The notes under the pieces are model-generated. The model did no database searches and was not told where the DNA came from. It was given only the letters and a program-made list of their open reading frames with translations. From Euonymus europaeus (taxonomy: Eukaryota; Streptophyta; Magnoliopsida; Celastrales; Celastraceae): DNA of 64,000 nucleotides. The position numbers were made by a program, and so were the translations under genes. This document shows positions 1-11,884 of the stretch, in pieces; the stretch's first letter is position 1, and each line of letters begins with the position of its first letter. The DNA is taken from the NCBI GenBank assembly GCA_963580455.1, contig OY756960.1, forward strand, positions 3,534,001 to 3,598,000. Reading direction: 5' to 3'.

Positions 1-143
1 CAAAATTAAAAATAAAAAACGACTAGATTATAAATAAAAATTATAATTAATCTATAATTTCGTCCAACGACATTTACCGACCTAACCCCTATAAAACGCC
101 GGTTTATATGCTCTCTTAACAATAATTAGAATTTTTTTGTTAC

Positions 144-434
144 CTTTGTCTGGATATCGAATATTGTGATTTTGCTTTGATTGAGCGACACATCGACACG
201 TCTTGCTAAGTTTATTGCCGATGAATTCATATAATGCAATGACTTTGCAATGTTTTCGACTTCAGATTGCAATCCTGAGTGAAGATCGAGAGTGTGTAAT
301 TTTACATTATTCTCCATATCTTTGGTGAGTGAATGCCACCATGGGATGACCACAATAGGAAGTACTAACACCGCAAATGCCTGCATTATTACTGTAATTA
401 TAAGTTTTTTCTTTCCCATATAAATATAGTTCAA
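144..434 (-). CDS. CKI1-like histidine kinase, first exon only (partial)
   Basis: This is the N-terminal exon of a probable plant sensor histidine kinase of the CYTOKININ-INDEPENDENT 1 type. It opens with a short basic stretch (MGKKK) and one hydrophobic membrane segment (about residues 11-33, ending in PIVVIPWW). The segment SEVENIAKSLHYMN...AINLARRVD...DIQTK then matches the start of the CKI1 extracytoplasmic sensor region as I remember it. A good donor (AAAG|GTAACA) follows at 143, so positions 1-143 are intron and the rest of the gene lies beyond the left edge. Two start codons are possible (434 or 419); the MGKKK start at 419 looks more natural. CKI1 is a membrane kinase that feeds the cytokinin phosphorelay; whether this copy is complete cannot be seen. 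No kinase or receiver domain is in the window, so the call rests on this exon alone. Confidence 0.6.
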
Positions 435-1444
435 AAATAAAAGAAATTAATTAACAAAAAAATTTGGTTTAAAAATAAATACCAGAATCATGAAGATAGC
501 AGCAGGTCGCAAGACTATCAATGAGCTTAGCCTCATTGATTCTTCTTGTTGTGAGTAATCAAACACTAATATCTACATTAATAAAATTAAAATAATTAAA
601 AAGTCTAATATGAATATATGATATAGAAAAGAAAAAAAATTATTATAATTACACAAAGAATACATTTTTGTGTGAGGATTTTAGATGAATTAGTGCATGA
701 TTAGATAACTCAAATTAAAAACTAATATTTATTAAAATGAAAATTTTATCTTTTTGATAATGCACAGTCACATTCACTTCTATATAATATCTAATTACAT
801 TCACGAGCACGAGCACGAGCACACGATTTGAAGGGCAAAAAAACATAACCAAAAACGAATCATGTTTGGATGCTGGGAAAAACAATTAACCTAGAAGAGA
901 GGCAGCAATTAAATTTCCATATATACATTACGTAATTGGTAATTTTTTGTAAAAGATTTTATTTTCCTAATTGAGAAAACAAGATTTTCTCCATTAATAA
1001 TTAGGATTTTCTATGAAGCTACGATTCACTGCATGTAAAACAAAATAAATTTCTCTCTTTCTCTGTTCTTAATTTAGGATTTCTTCATTGAAGCATGAAC
1101 AAAATCAATGAAACTTGTTTAATTGTATCTCCGTAGACAGGTGAAAACTCACAACAACAACAAAAAACCCATATTTATAAGAAAATCTTCTCTAATTAAT
1201 TCATATTTCACATCAAATAAAAAAGAAAAAAGATCTCAACCATTCTTGTAATAACATAAACAACATATCAAGAAGATCTTTTTAGTTAAAATGATCAAAG
1301 TGAAGCCACGCACATCTATTTATGCACAACAAAGGTGAATGAAATCCGGAAGTACCACCATCTTTTATAAACAAAAAAACAAAGGTGAATGAAACTGAAA
1401 TCAAAATCAAAAAGGAAAAGAAAACAAAGAAGCCGATATGTAGA

Positions 1445-1500
1445 TATATATATATATGTGTGTGTGTGTCTCTGTGTGTGTGTGCGCGCGCGCATGCATA
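1445..1500. repeat. Composite (TA)n-(TG)n-(CG)n microsatellite
   Basis: An AT dinucleotide run passes into TG repeats, a short TCTC break, more TG repeats and then a GCGCGCGC run. Almost the whole stretch alternates pyrimidine and purine, the pattern known to favour left-handed Z-DNA. Confidence 0.9.
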
Positions 1501-1898
1501 CATGTTTAGGAGGAGATTGAGTAGAGTCATAGAGAGGACCTTGAATGAATATAGGCGGTGGCGAATATTGATTGATGAAAACGATGGAGAGAAAGAGTTT
1601 AATAAATTATTTATACCTTTGTGTGTTTTAATGAGAGGAATAAAAATTACTTATTGTGATTTTTTAAGGCAAACCGTGGATTCCAATGGAAACTCTCATA
1701 TCATGGAAACTTAATTTCTCTCTTGTAAATGAGAATTGAAATCTAATGTGTGTGTATATCTTAAATCAAAGGAAACTTTTCTCGACTAGTTATGGTCAAA
1801 GGGGTTGGTCTTTTGGGTATTTTTCACAAATCGTGATAATTACATAAATTAAAAATGGTGGCATTTGGCTTAAGTAGGGCACCACAAGAGTTTGATAC

Positions 1899-1901
<3 letters not shown>

Positions 1902-1934
<33 letters not shown>
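1902..1934. repeat. (AAT)n microsatellite
   Basis: About eleven uninterrupted AAT triplets. Likely polymorphic in length. Confidence 0.95.
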
Positions 1935-2483
1935 CGATTCTTCTCGAAGGATAAAATTCTTTTGGGCTTAGGCCCAATGTATTATCCTAAAGTATGATTT
2001 GTGTCGAATCTATTTCTCATCTCTTCTCATCCCCTTCTCTAAAATGTCTCGGTCCAATTGGACGGGTCTCTACTTGTTCATTTATTAAGTCTGCATAAAT
2101 CAACTCACAAATGCGAGAGAGTGTTAAGACTTTGGATAAACCTAAACAATGTGACTTATAATTAGGAAAAGTCACTCTTCTTCGTGCATTCAAGGTATTT
2201 TCTTTGGACTTAAGTACCATTAAGAAGAATAAATCATGACAAACAATATTGACTTATAGTGGGAGGGTGGATTTTCTAATATGATTTTCATCATTTGTTC
2301 TACTTTTTGCTTTTTTACCATATTTTAAAAGTAGACAAATATTAATCACATAAAAAAGAGTAAATCAGGCTGCAGTGGTACTAGCACACAGGATTGGTTT
2401 TTGATTTATGAGTATCCCAAATTAATATATGTATTGAAATATTAACAATTTGGTTTTTTATGGTCATGACTTCAATAAGATTT

Positions 2484-2488
<5 letters not shown>

Positions 2489-2517
<29 letters not shown>
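2489..2517. repeat. (TA)n microsatellite
   Basis: Uninterrupted TA dinucleotides, about fourteen copies. Confidence 0.95.
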
Positions 2518-2520
<3 letters not shown>

Positions 2521-2916
2521 TCTTTTGTTTGCCTTAATCTTTTGTACATTGTGTGAGTGCTAAGAAAGTATCTGCTTACATATGTTTAATAAATATTGTT
2601 TATATTTTCAGATTGTTTTTGTATAAAATTTTTCAACTTGGACATGTAAATTGAAGGTCAAAATTATCATGACACAATTAAATCTAATTAGAATATGACA
2701 AACTTTTGATATCATTGATTGATGGTTGCTAAAGATTCTAATTTTTTTTATTTTAATAAAATTCAATGTGGCTTTAAACATTAACAAATTGAATTAAATG
2801 TCATTATTTATTAATTAACGTAATTGATAAATTGTTTCAAAAAATTTAAAGTAAAATTAGTAAAAAAAAAATTATTAATAGAAAAGTAATGTTTAATGGA
2901 TACTATGACTCGATTA

Positions 2917-5246
2917 ATTAGCTAAACAATTCAAGTTTGTCTCATAAACAAACTCCATTCAATCTACAAACCAGGAAAAACAAGTTTACAAACAAACAAA
3001 GAGACTGATAGTGCTGGAAGATTCAAAGCAAGAGTTCATGTTCCAGTAACAAGTGCGGGGAGAGGAGTATGCTACTCCTTCAACTGTGACTCGGCAGCAG
3101 GTCTGTCTGTTTTGCCGACAGCATCCAAAGTATTGTAGAACTCCTCAGGGAGAGGTCCGGGCAGGTGAACAGGAACATCCTTTGGAACAGGGGCCTCATT
3201 ATAAACTCACTCTGCAATATAAAAAATAAAAGGACACATTATAAGCAAATATAACTGCCTAGGATAGGCAAACCAGACAGGCTGGCCGATCATCATCACA
3301 CTCGCAAAGAAATACAACCGGCAGCCCTTGCTCCCACTTCTCAGCAACTTGATTGAAAGAGTTTCGAGTGTACTCACAATAATAGTCTCATCCGGGAAGC
3401 AATCAAATAAAAAGCGATGCCAATGAATCCAAAATTCGACAAATACAACCGAGAGATGGGTTTTAGCAATCAGCATTTGGAAGGACATCAAATAAAGCAA
3501 GAGCAATCAATCCTAAATTGGTTTTATAGAGGTTTCACCGGACATATAATCGAGGGAAAATCACAAGAAATAAGTTCTGTACTCAACAGTATCAAACCAC
3601 TGAGAGCAGATAAATAGATGAATCGTCTACTCATCAATACTGCCTAGAGATGTCATACATGAAAGCAAAGCACACGGCTCAAAAGTATGATGTATGACAA
3701 TTTGAAATTTACTATTGCATGAAAAAAATAGAATTAACAGCAGATGATTGCAAGTTTAATGATAATGAGCGAGGCATTTCCTTCCTGTAAATTTATCTGG
3801 CTCCAATTCAAACCACTATCGATTATAAATTGTATATCACAATTTTAAAAAACAAAATCAACCCTGCAGGGGCTACTTCTAAAGTTACTTAAATCCCATC
3901 ATGGTCCAAAGCGAAACAAATCACCTTCGAAAGTGGACTCATTTGAGAAAACCATAACCAGGAGTCCAGGACACATATCTTCATAGCTTAAAATGGGAAA
4001 ACAGCCACAACAACATCGAAAACTTTAATTATTCCAATTTATTTTGCTACCATACAGCAGCTTATCAAATAAGCGAGCCATAAACTTGACTCACTGCCAA
4101 AAAAATTTTTTTTGAAGAAATATCCAGTACTCTCTCTTTACACCCCTGATACATAACATATATACATATATATCTTGGCTCGACTGAATTAAATATTCAA
4201 CTTTTAGCACATAAAAGAAAGGAAAAGTGACATGAAATTTGATCTCCTCTCTCAAATTCCATTGCCCCAACAATTCAACAAAAAATGATAAATTAAACAT
4301 ATTAGAAATGCAGACATTAATCCCATCTCTTGAATTCATTGCCCCAGCAATTCAACACAAAATGATAAATTAATCATATTAGAAATGCAGACATTAATCC
4401 CGTTCTTTAATTGACCTTATTCAATCTTTGTGCTCAATACACAGTATCCATTAGCCCACGGTTGTTATGCTGGGAAAGGAAAAGAAAAGAAAAAATCTAG
4501 TCTTTCTGATTAGCACAGTGCATGGCTCTCCCATCTACTATTTGACATTCTCAAACAAAATATAGGCATAAACCGCAGAATTTGTAATCCATTTACAATT
4601 TCCCTCCACCATTTTACACCAACCAAATCAACGAACACTGAATTATAAATTATGAGAAGGCATAACTAATTAATTTTGATAGTCCAAAGAAAAGTTACTC
4701 AAATTCGCATTGCCAATGAAAGATATAACAAAAAATAAATAAGAGCTATGTGTACGAACCGATCATATCTTGGGCATCCTCAATGAGCTCCGCGACCTGA
4801 CCGCAACCGAGGCGTTTCTCGATCATCTCCAAGTCCTCTTGGCAAACCTTCAGCCTGTGCTTCGTAATGCTCTCCACCGCCTTCCGGTACCCCTCATCCG
4901 ACGGCACCGCCTGGATCTCCTTTAGGGTCTTAGTGTACAGACCGATCAAAACCCTCTCGCGTTGGGCACCACATCGAGCCCAACGATCCCTGTCGTCTGC
5001 TTTATCTTGGCCATCAATGGCCGTGCAATCGCACGCAAGAACATCCTTCTCGGCGTACAAAACAGATGAACAATTACCTCACTCCCTCTCACTTCTTTCC
5101 CCGGGTGTTTGTTTGGGGTCTGCTACTTTGTACGATCACTTTGATGCGGTGGAATTGCAGTAGTAGGAGCATTCTGATTTAGCCACGTCAACTTTCTGAT
5201 TTTGATGATCTTATTGTAGTTCTGCCCATTAGACGATAGATCATAG
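2917..5246. repeat. Segmental duplication, copy 1 (NDUFA5 region)
   Basis: This block aligns along its length with 11727-14532, including exon, intron and upstream DNA. Shared landmarks are the ATTAGCTAAACAAT start, the intron stretch with the ATGATAAATTAATCATATTAG motif region, and the upstream TAGCCACGTCAACTTTCTG motif. Copy 1 lacks about 390 bp of the intron that carries an RNase H fragment in copy 2 and has small deletions in the exons. A further matching piece of upstream DNA (5996-6104 against about 14529-14660) is separated from it by an insertion. Confidence 0.9.
3072..5044 (-). pseudogene. NDUFA5/B13-like complex I subunit pseudogene
   Basis: Broken duplicate of the complex I subunit gene at 11885-14300. 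The first exon still starts with ATG at 5044 and keeps most of the protein, but a one-base deletion near 4962 (GAGAGGG against GAGAGAGG in the intact copy) shifts the frame and gives a stop soon after. The exon has also lost two residues in the EEEDWEMIEKR region and seven residues near its end (the ELKLIDK stretch). In the last exon the conserved Trp after the splice site has become a TGA stop and the WGIPDDYKCEVIEND part is largely deleted. The tail down to the stop at 3072 is still recognisable. It should not make a working subunit. An ORF at 4746-5060 reads the exon after the frameshift. Confidence 0.88.
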
Positions 5247-5339
5247 TTGATCACTTTGATGCGGTGGAATTGCAATAGTAGGAGTATTCTGATTTAGCCA
5301 CGTCAACTTTCTGATTTTGATTGATGATCTTATTACTTA
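5128..5339. repeat. Imperfect tandem duplication, about 120-bp period
   Basis: The stretch from ATCACTTTGATGCGGTGGAA through TAGCCACGTCAACTTTCTG to GATGATCTTATT occurs at about 5128-5215 and again at about 5249-5334 with few changes. It lies upstream of the NDUFA5 pseudogene. The intact gene has one copy of the block but an internal 21-bp doubling of the ATTTAGCCACGTCAACTTTCTG motif (14447-14482). Confidence 0.85.
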
Positions 5340-5995
5340 AATAAGAAACAAAATGGGTTTTCAAAGGCCCCATAAAAAGAAATATGGATATATTTGTAAT
5401 GAAAGATACAAAACCCTACATCGCCTTGTCCATTTTGCAGCTGTACAACTTCACCTACATCTCCTTTTCCATTTTGCAGCAGCACAACTTCAACAATAAA
5501 TAGCCTGTGTGTCATCCTCCTAAATATGCTTTTGTGGCACAAGGCTTTGGATACGATGGATTTCAATGAACTACCTAAACAAGAGGTTGGTTGCTCAAAA
5601 GTCAAAACCACTTATGAAGCTGAAGAGCTAGGCACTCGGAGAAACGCGGAAGGCCCCGTTGATTCCGAGTGTGAAGAAACAAGAATAAATTTTGTTGGCA
5701 TATCAAGAATGAATGAACTAGGATTCGTCTCACCACTAGATTTAAGATATGAATATTCATATGAACTTTATTTTCAGTGACGAGGCCATGTTGCGCTACT
5801 ACAGTGAGCCAGTGACGATGGACGATTGGTCGTAAATGGGGGATGGTGGTGTGCGGCGATTCACCCTAAAACGGTAAGCAATCGGCTAAGGGTAATCGAC
5901 CCGGTCCTTATCGGGCCGGGCTGGACCAATAAGGACCGGGTCTGACCGGGCTACTAGGTCAGGCCAGAAACTCGGTACCCGTGTACAGCCCTATT
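5340..5995. other. DNA present only in copy 1 of the duplication
   Basis: This stretch interrupts the similarity between the two NDUFA5 upstream regions. It holds an 84-codon ORF (5526-5780, plus, MLLWHKALDTMDFNELPKQE...), which matches no family I recognise, and a GC-richer part with repeated GGACCGGG/GGGCCGGG words near 5900-5960. It is probably an insertion, but I see no terminal repeats. Confidence 0.5.
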
Positions 5996-6530
5996 GATAG
6001 TATGGTGAGCCAAAATGGGCTTTTAGGCCTTATCAAAGTCCCAAGCCACATAAGCCCATTATATTTTCTTCATCCTTCGTACAAGGTCAAGGCCCGGTAC
6101 TCAATCTAGGCCGAAGTGTTCCCTCACGATACGGTTTAGCCACCGGATGAATAGAACATGTGCTCACACAAAAAATAGGTTATGTTTTATTTTTGTCATC
6201 CAAAGACAGAACGTTTCAACTTCATCACCCAATTTATGATTTTGTTCATATTGACCACTTGAACAGTTTTGGCCAAAATTAGACAATCAATGACTATTTG
6301 ACTATGTTAGATTTGTATAAATAACATTATGTTTAAGGTTTAGCATAAGACTGATTATATGAGTTGCGTAAGCCTTAACATATTCTTTTATTTATATGTG
6401 TCTTTTTTGTATGAATTATATATATATATATATGCATTCATGAATTGAAAAACCAAAACCCAAAAAAATTGAAAAATCCGATCGTAAACTTTTTAAACAA
6501 GTTAAAAATATGAAAAGAAAAATAACCATT

Positions 6531-7491
6531 TGTTGGAAACTCAACAATCAATACATATAAAACATGGAAAATAGAAATAGTCTATTTCATTAATAATCAA
6601 ATATAAACAAAATATAAAAATATATCATATATGTAGAATTGAAAGTGAGAACAACCAAAGTTACCAAAAACCGGATCGGAATGCAAACACGTGATTGAAG
6701 TGAGGTATGCCAACCGCAAATCTCCTTAAGGTGAAAATGCCCCAGCCACCGGTGTCAATGCTAAAGTAGGCAAACACCTCCCAAGATACAACACTCCCTT
6801 CTACCGGTAGATGACACAAGTATACCAGTAAGCTCGTTTGAATCAAGAATATGAACAACACTCTCAAAGAAGAAGAAGAAATTTGATTGGAAAGAATGAA
6901 GAGAGTTTCGACACAAACGTTAAGCTTTGGAGAAAATGGTGTCATCTTTTCCGTACCATTTGGGCTACTATTTATAGTAGAACCCAAGGAAAACGGATCC
7001 CTAAAAAGTAGGGATCCATAAATAAATTCAAAATTAAACCAAATTAATATTGTAACGAAAATATTTTATTAAAACCGTAACGGACATTTTGAATTTTGAA
7101 TAAGCCTCATGTCCACATTCAACGAACCTAGTAGTGGGCTAGTGCAAAATATTGAGACCAAATGGGCTACGTAAGCCCGAGCCCGAACAAAAGATTGGGT
7201 GCCTTTGGGCCTAAGTCTTACATCCAACACTTGAGTCTATAAACTCAAGTCATAATTCTTGAATGTGGGATTTTCACATTTTTATTATTTTGCACTCAAT
7301 ATATCCTTGTCTAACATGACCAATTTTGGAGTCAGTTTCCATTCAACCAAAAAATGGTTTTGGACAACTTTTAACTCCAATATCTAGTCTTCATATTGAA
7401 GATTAGAACCCACTAAATTACATTCAACTAATACTCAATTAGTTGTAAATAATTATTGATCAAATAGTAGTTGACCACCATTTTTCCAACA
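6531..7491 (-). mobile_element. Solo LTR (961 bp) of an LTR retrotransposon
   Basis: The block begins TGTTGGAAA and ends TTTCCAACA, the inverted TG...CA ends of an LTR, and is flanked by exact 5-bp direct repeats CCATT (6526-6530 and 7492-7496), the expected target-site duplication. Read on the minus strand it has a TATA-like CTATAAATAG near 6968-6977, where LTR transcription would start. No internal retrotransposon DNA is attached, so it is a solo LTR left by recombination between two LTRs. The ORF at 6661-6987 is transcribed LTR leader and not a gene. Confidence 0.88.
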
Positions 7492-7496
7492 CCATT

Positions 7497-8340
7497 AATC
7501 TTGCCAGCCAAATTGATACAAACAATGACTACTTTTTGATAACATCAAAAATAGAACTTGGCATTACCCAAATTATGATTAATCACAATAACAATTCACA
7601 AAAAAAAGTGATACAAAAATTATAAAAGGGAGCAGCAAACCATTTTAATCAACCAATCTAAACTTTTTTGAAGTTTCATAGTTAAACACTACGCAACAAA
7701 AACTATCAAACAGTTATTCAAAAAATTAAGCTTATGAACATCAACAAAACTCGAAAAATAGGACAGATGTAATGAAGGGAGTGTATATAAATAAATAAAC
7801 CCACAACGAATCACAAAGAAACGAATCCAATACTAACTATCTCCACCCACCTAGCAATTAAAAAAAAATCAATTGAAGGAAAAAAAAAAAGGTTCCTATG
7901 AAAATCATGGTCCATTACCTGAAATTATTAAATTGTTTTCCCCATAATACAAATGTCTATGGATCCAGACAATACAATGAACAAAAACATGGCTTTTGGT
8001 TGACAGAGAACCCTCCCTTCAATTTCACCACACGTTTCAACTGAATCAACTGTTTTTGCTGAGAAAAATAGAAAAAAAAATCAAACAATTACAATACCAG
8101 CAAGGAGCATACTTGACCACAAAAGTTTACAAATACCTCCTTAAAGAACACAATAATCAAACGCCCTTGCTCTGGAAATTTGACAAATCTACACTCATGT
8201 ACATCAACAGAACAAAAAAACAGGCAAATGTAATGGAAAGTGCATGTCTAAATCAATAAACCCACAACGAACCACAAAAGAACGAATCCAACACTGACCA
8301 GCTAACCACCTAGCAATTCAAGAAAATTATTGATCCCTGT
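7497..8340. repeat. Imperfect direct repeat, roughly 450-bp period
   Basis: Two diverged copies of the same sequence lie in direct orientation. For example ATAAACCCACAACGAATCAC...GAATCCAATACTAAC...CCACCTAGCAATT near 7795-7860 recurs as ATAAACCCACAACGAACCAC...GAATCCAACACTGAC...CCACCTAGCAATT near 8258-8320. No gene is apparent. The 87-codon ORF at 7996-8259 lies in this repeat and has no recognised domain. Confidence 0.75.
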
Positions 8341-8593
8341 ACATAACTCTTTTCTGGTTCTGTTAGTTTTGTTATCTTTTTTCTCAGTCAATATACTTAT
8401 ATTTTTAAGGAGAAATTAGGCTTAAAACCAAATTTACTAACTTTTAAGAGTAAAATGACAGCTAAATTTTTTATATTTGTTAAGATTCGGTTGATTTTTA
8501 AATTTAATGAATTAAGAACAAAACTTGAAATTGCAGATTTGTCATTGTTATTTCAATTAAATATGATTGAAACTTATTTTTCGCGCTGCGGAT

Positions 8594-9000
8594 GCTTCCG
8601 ACTTTGGATTGAGGAGAGGCCAGTGGCGTTGGAATCGTGAGGTTGAGACAAATCCAACTCCATTGGCCTTGCCAAGATTCGACATCGGAAACTGTTGATT
8701 AGAGGCAAAACGTTCATAACACATTTTGTCTCAATCCGATTGCTTCTTGTGTCAGATCGAGGTGAGATCAGTGACGTTAGAATCGTTAGGTCGAGACAAA
8801 TCCAACGCCACTAGACTTGTCGAGATCCGACATTGAAAACTTTCAAATCAAGGCAAAATAGTCGGCATCAATCAGAACGTGTTTTACCTTGATCTGGCCG
8901 TTTCTGGAGACGGATCGAGACGAGACCGATGACTTTGAATTCATCTTAGTCGAGCAATTTCAACGTCACTAGTCTCGCCTCAATTCGTCATCGGAAAGTG
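8594..9000. repeat. Array of three ~100-bp imperfect palindromes (left cluster)
   Basis: Three consecutive units (about 8594-8692, 8745-8840, 8900-9000) each read as a hairpin: an arm resembling ATTTCCGATGTCGGATCGAG...AGTGGCGTTGGAATCG, a loop of about 10-20 bases, then the inverted arm ending TTCCGATG-like in reverse. The units are also diverged direct copies of each other. They are GC-richer than their surroundings. The 61-codon ORF at 8455-8640 ends inside the first unit and is not a gene. Confidence 0.8.
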
Positions 9001-10330
9001 ATTACCTGGTCAAAAAATATTTTCAAAGTTTCTACAGAGAAAAAGTATTTTCTTCAGAGAAAAATAGCACTCTACATTTTATATGATATTATTGGCCCAT
9101 TATTTAGGTCTTGCTTTAAGTGCTTCCAATGATAATAATTTGTTGGATTTAGTGAATCTGAACTTTCTAGTTCATCACTTGGGACATAGTTTTTAATAGC
9201 GAATCTGGGTTTTGATCTGTCGAATAGAGAAAAAATAGTTCTATCGGGAAAAAAGTTTTAACCAATTTTGGAAGTTTAAACCCTGGTGTTTAGGGTATCC
9301 GAGCCCATTAGGGTTTAGTAATTAGGACCCTAGGGTTTAACACCTGGGACATTTAATATTTTAGTAGTGAATCTATTCCTTGAGCCCGTTAAAGTTTAAC
9401 GAATCTGAGCCTTGAAGTTCATCATTTGGGACATAAAGGTTTAGTAGTGAATCTGTGCTTTGAGTCTGTGAAATAGAAATTACATAGAAAAAAGAATTGT
9501 ACAGAGAAATAAAGGTTTTATAGAGAAATATAGGTTATAAAGAGAACAAGAGTTATACACTAACAACATAACGAAAAATGTGATTTCATATTTTTTTGCC
9601 TGACTTTTATGTCGGAACCTTGGGTTCATCACTTGAGACATATAATTTTAGTATTGAATCCGATCTTTGAGTCTATTGTATAGAGAAAAATATATTTTAC
9701 GAAGAGAAAGTGATTCTAAAGATAAATAAATATTCTACAAAAAAATTATAGGTTCTACAGAGAAAAAGAATTCTACAGAGAAATAAAAGTTCTACAAAGA
9801 AATATAAGTTATAAAGAGAAAATGAGTTATGCACTAGTAGTAGAAAAAAAATTGTGATTTCATATTTTTTTGTCTGACTTTTATGTCTGAACCTGGGACA
9901 TATGATTTTAGTATTGAATTCGAGCTTTGGATCTATTGTATAGAAAAAAAGTTATTCTAAAGATAAATAAAGATTCTACTGAGAAATATATGTGCTATAG
10001 AGAAAAAGAGTTCTACACAGAAATAAAGATTCTACAAAAAAATATAGGTTATAAAGGGAAAAAAAGAAGTTATGCACTAGCAGTAGAACGAAAACTATGA
10101 TTTCATATTTTTTTGTCTTACTTTTATGTCTGAACTTTGGGACATAAAGTTTTAGTATTGAATACGAGTTTTGAGTCTATTGCATAAAGAAAAATATATT
10201 TTACAAAGAAAAAGTGATTCTAAAGATACATAAAAGTTCTACAGAGAAATATAGGTTATATAGAGAAAAAGAGTTTTAAAACTATGATTTCATATTTTTT
10301 AGCTTAACTTTTTTTTCCGACCACCAAAAT
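9001..10330. repeat. AT-rich degenerate tandem repeat between the palindromes
   Basis: The words TTCTACAGAGAAA, TATAGGTTATAAAGAGAAAAAGAG, TTATGCACTAGCAGTAGAA, TGATTTCATATTTTTTTG and GACATATGATTTTAGTATTGAATC recur in the same order. The anchor TGATTTCATATTTTTT occurs near 9581, 9855, 10098 and 10285, giving shrinking periods of about 274, 243 and 187 bp. Further upstream (9250-9480) are looser copies around GAATCTG...TTGAG...GGACAT. No coding potential. Confidence 0.8.
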
Positions 10331-10470
10331 GATCGTCGTTGGTCTCAAAAGAAGCGCAACTATGAGAGGAGTAAAGCCCAACCTATGGCAGCCAGAACAG
10401 AAGTCCATAGCAGCTGGAAAGCCACCGCGAAGCTCCGACGACGACCCAAAATTTCTTTTCATTGTTGAAA

Positions 10471-10683
10471 CTATTTCCGATGTTGGATCGAGGTTAGACT
10501 AGTGGCGTTGGAATCGTTTTGCCGATACGAATCCAACGCCACCAGTATCGCTTCAATCCGATGTCAGAAATGTCCAGATCCGACCTTTTTCGGAGGAGGA
10601 TTGAGGAGAGACCACCGTCATTGGACTCCTCTCGACGATACAATTTCAACGGCAGTGGTCTCTCTTCGATCAGATGTAGGGAA
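10471..10683. repeat. Two ~100-bp imperfect palindromes (right cluster)
   Basis: Units at about 10471-10572 and 10588-10683 are of the same family as 8594-9000. In the first, GTGGCGTTGGAATCG (10502-10516) pairs with CGAATCCAACGCCAC (10528-10542) with a single mismatch across a 11-base loop, and the stem continues outward imperfectly for another ~30 bp. The ORF at 10502-10708 is an artefact of this hairpin. Confidence 0.85.
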
Positions 10684-10708
10684 GAGTAAATATTATTATC
10701 GAAGATGA

Positions 10709-11726
10709 AGACTACATATAATGGATGAGAGGGATAGTATGAATAGTTTAATTATTTTGTCCTTATTTCTAATTTTTTAAATGAATTGGACCTCCTTCTA
10801 AAATTAAATATGATTATGTCATTTTATCTAATTTGCCCTATTTTTTATCAACAAAATAAAATTATTTGAAGCAAAAGGTTCCCATAAAAATGTTGATCAT
10901 TAGATATCGCCCAAAATACACGTGGTAAAATATAGCTAGAATCTGGACACCACCAAGGGCGGAACCACCATCGGATATTACGAGAGACGAAACTTTGTAC
11001 GGGGCTCGGGATAGCTCCTCTAGAATATTTTTTGGGTTATATATAATATCACTATTTAAGATTAAGATAAAAGTAAAAATTATATACATAAATTTAGTCA
11101 AACGATTGCAATTACTTATTTTGAGTTTTCAATTCGATCAATTACTCTCTTTTTTATCAATGTATGTATATAGATAATCATACAAAATCGGAGCTTGAAT
11201 AAGATTTTTTAAAAATATTTTTGGATTTTTTACACATTAAAAAAATGACATTTAACTTTTTAAGGAGGACATTTGTTCAAATTACATATAATTGATTAAT
11301 AATAATAAAAAATTACAACTAATTTTTTTAAAGACAGCTGCCCCTTGGGCAGGGGTGGTTCCGTCCATGAAGACCACGATGGTTGGCTTGATTGTCTGTA
11401 TGGAAAAGGTAGTGCCGAGTGCCGAGTGCCGAGTTCCTCCAACTCAGGAAATACCCTCAGCTTGATTTCTCAATAGTTTCATGGATTAGAAAAAGAATGG
11501 ATGCATCATGACTTTCCAGAGATTCTTGTGCCATTTTTGAATATAAAGCTCAAACTTTGGTACATGAAACTAGCAAGTAAGGTTTCATAAAGCTATGACT
11601 GGAAGAGTGAAAATGCAGATTCCACATGTAACTTGACAACTGACAAATGACAAATATAGGTCCAGGAAGCCAGGAAGAAGCATTGATGAAAGCAAAAAAA
11701 AAGTTCTTGGAATCCCACTTGAGGTT
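10709..11726. other. Intergenic, no gene seen
   Basis: AT-rich DNA between the palindrome array and the duplicated NDUFA5 block. Short ORFs (10862-11101 minus, 10995-11177 plus, 11550-11768 minus) show no family. A small repeated CCGAGTG(C) word occurs near 11413-11430. Confidence 0.5.
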
Positions 11727-11884
11727 ATTAGCTAAACAATCCAAGCTTGTCTCATAAACAAACTGCATTCAATCTACTAAACAGGAGCAACAAGAAGTTT
11801 ACAAACAAACAAGGAGACTGATAGTGCCGGAAGATTCAACGCAAGAGTTCATGTTCCAGTAACAAGTGCGAAGAGAGGAGTATG

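Larger units (their letters stand above)
435..2916. other. Intergenic, upstream of the CKI1-like gene
   Basis: No convincing gene is visible. The stretch is AT-rich and holds several simple repeats (listed separately). The ORFs at 1282-1530 (minus) and 1385-1714 (plus) simply read through the microsatellite and show no protein family. Near 813 there is a short GAGCAC repeat. Confidence 0.6.

Noticed and set aside
1282..1714. ORFs on both strands around the microsatellite
   Set aside because: Low-complexity translations of TG/CG repeats.
6661..6987. 108-codon minus-strand ORF that could look like a membrane protein gene
   Set aside because: It lies wholly in the transcribed part of a solo LTR with clear borders and target duplication.
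10502..10708. 68-codon ORF
   Set aside because: Produced by the palindromic repeat units, not by a coding gene.
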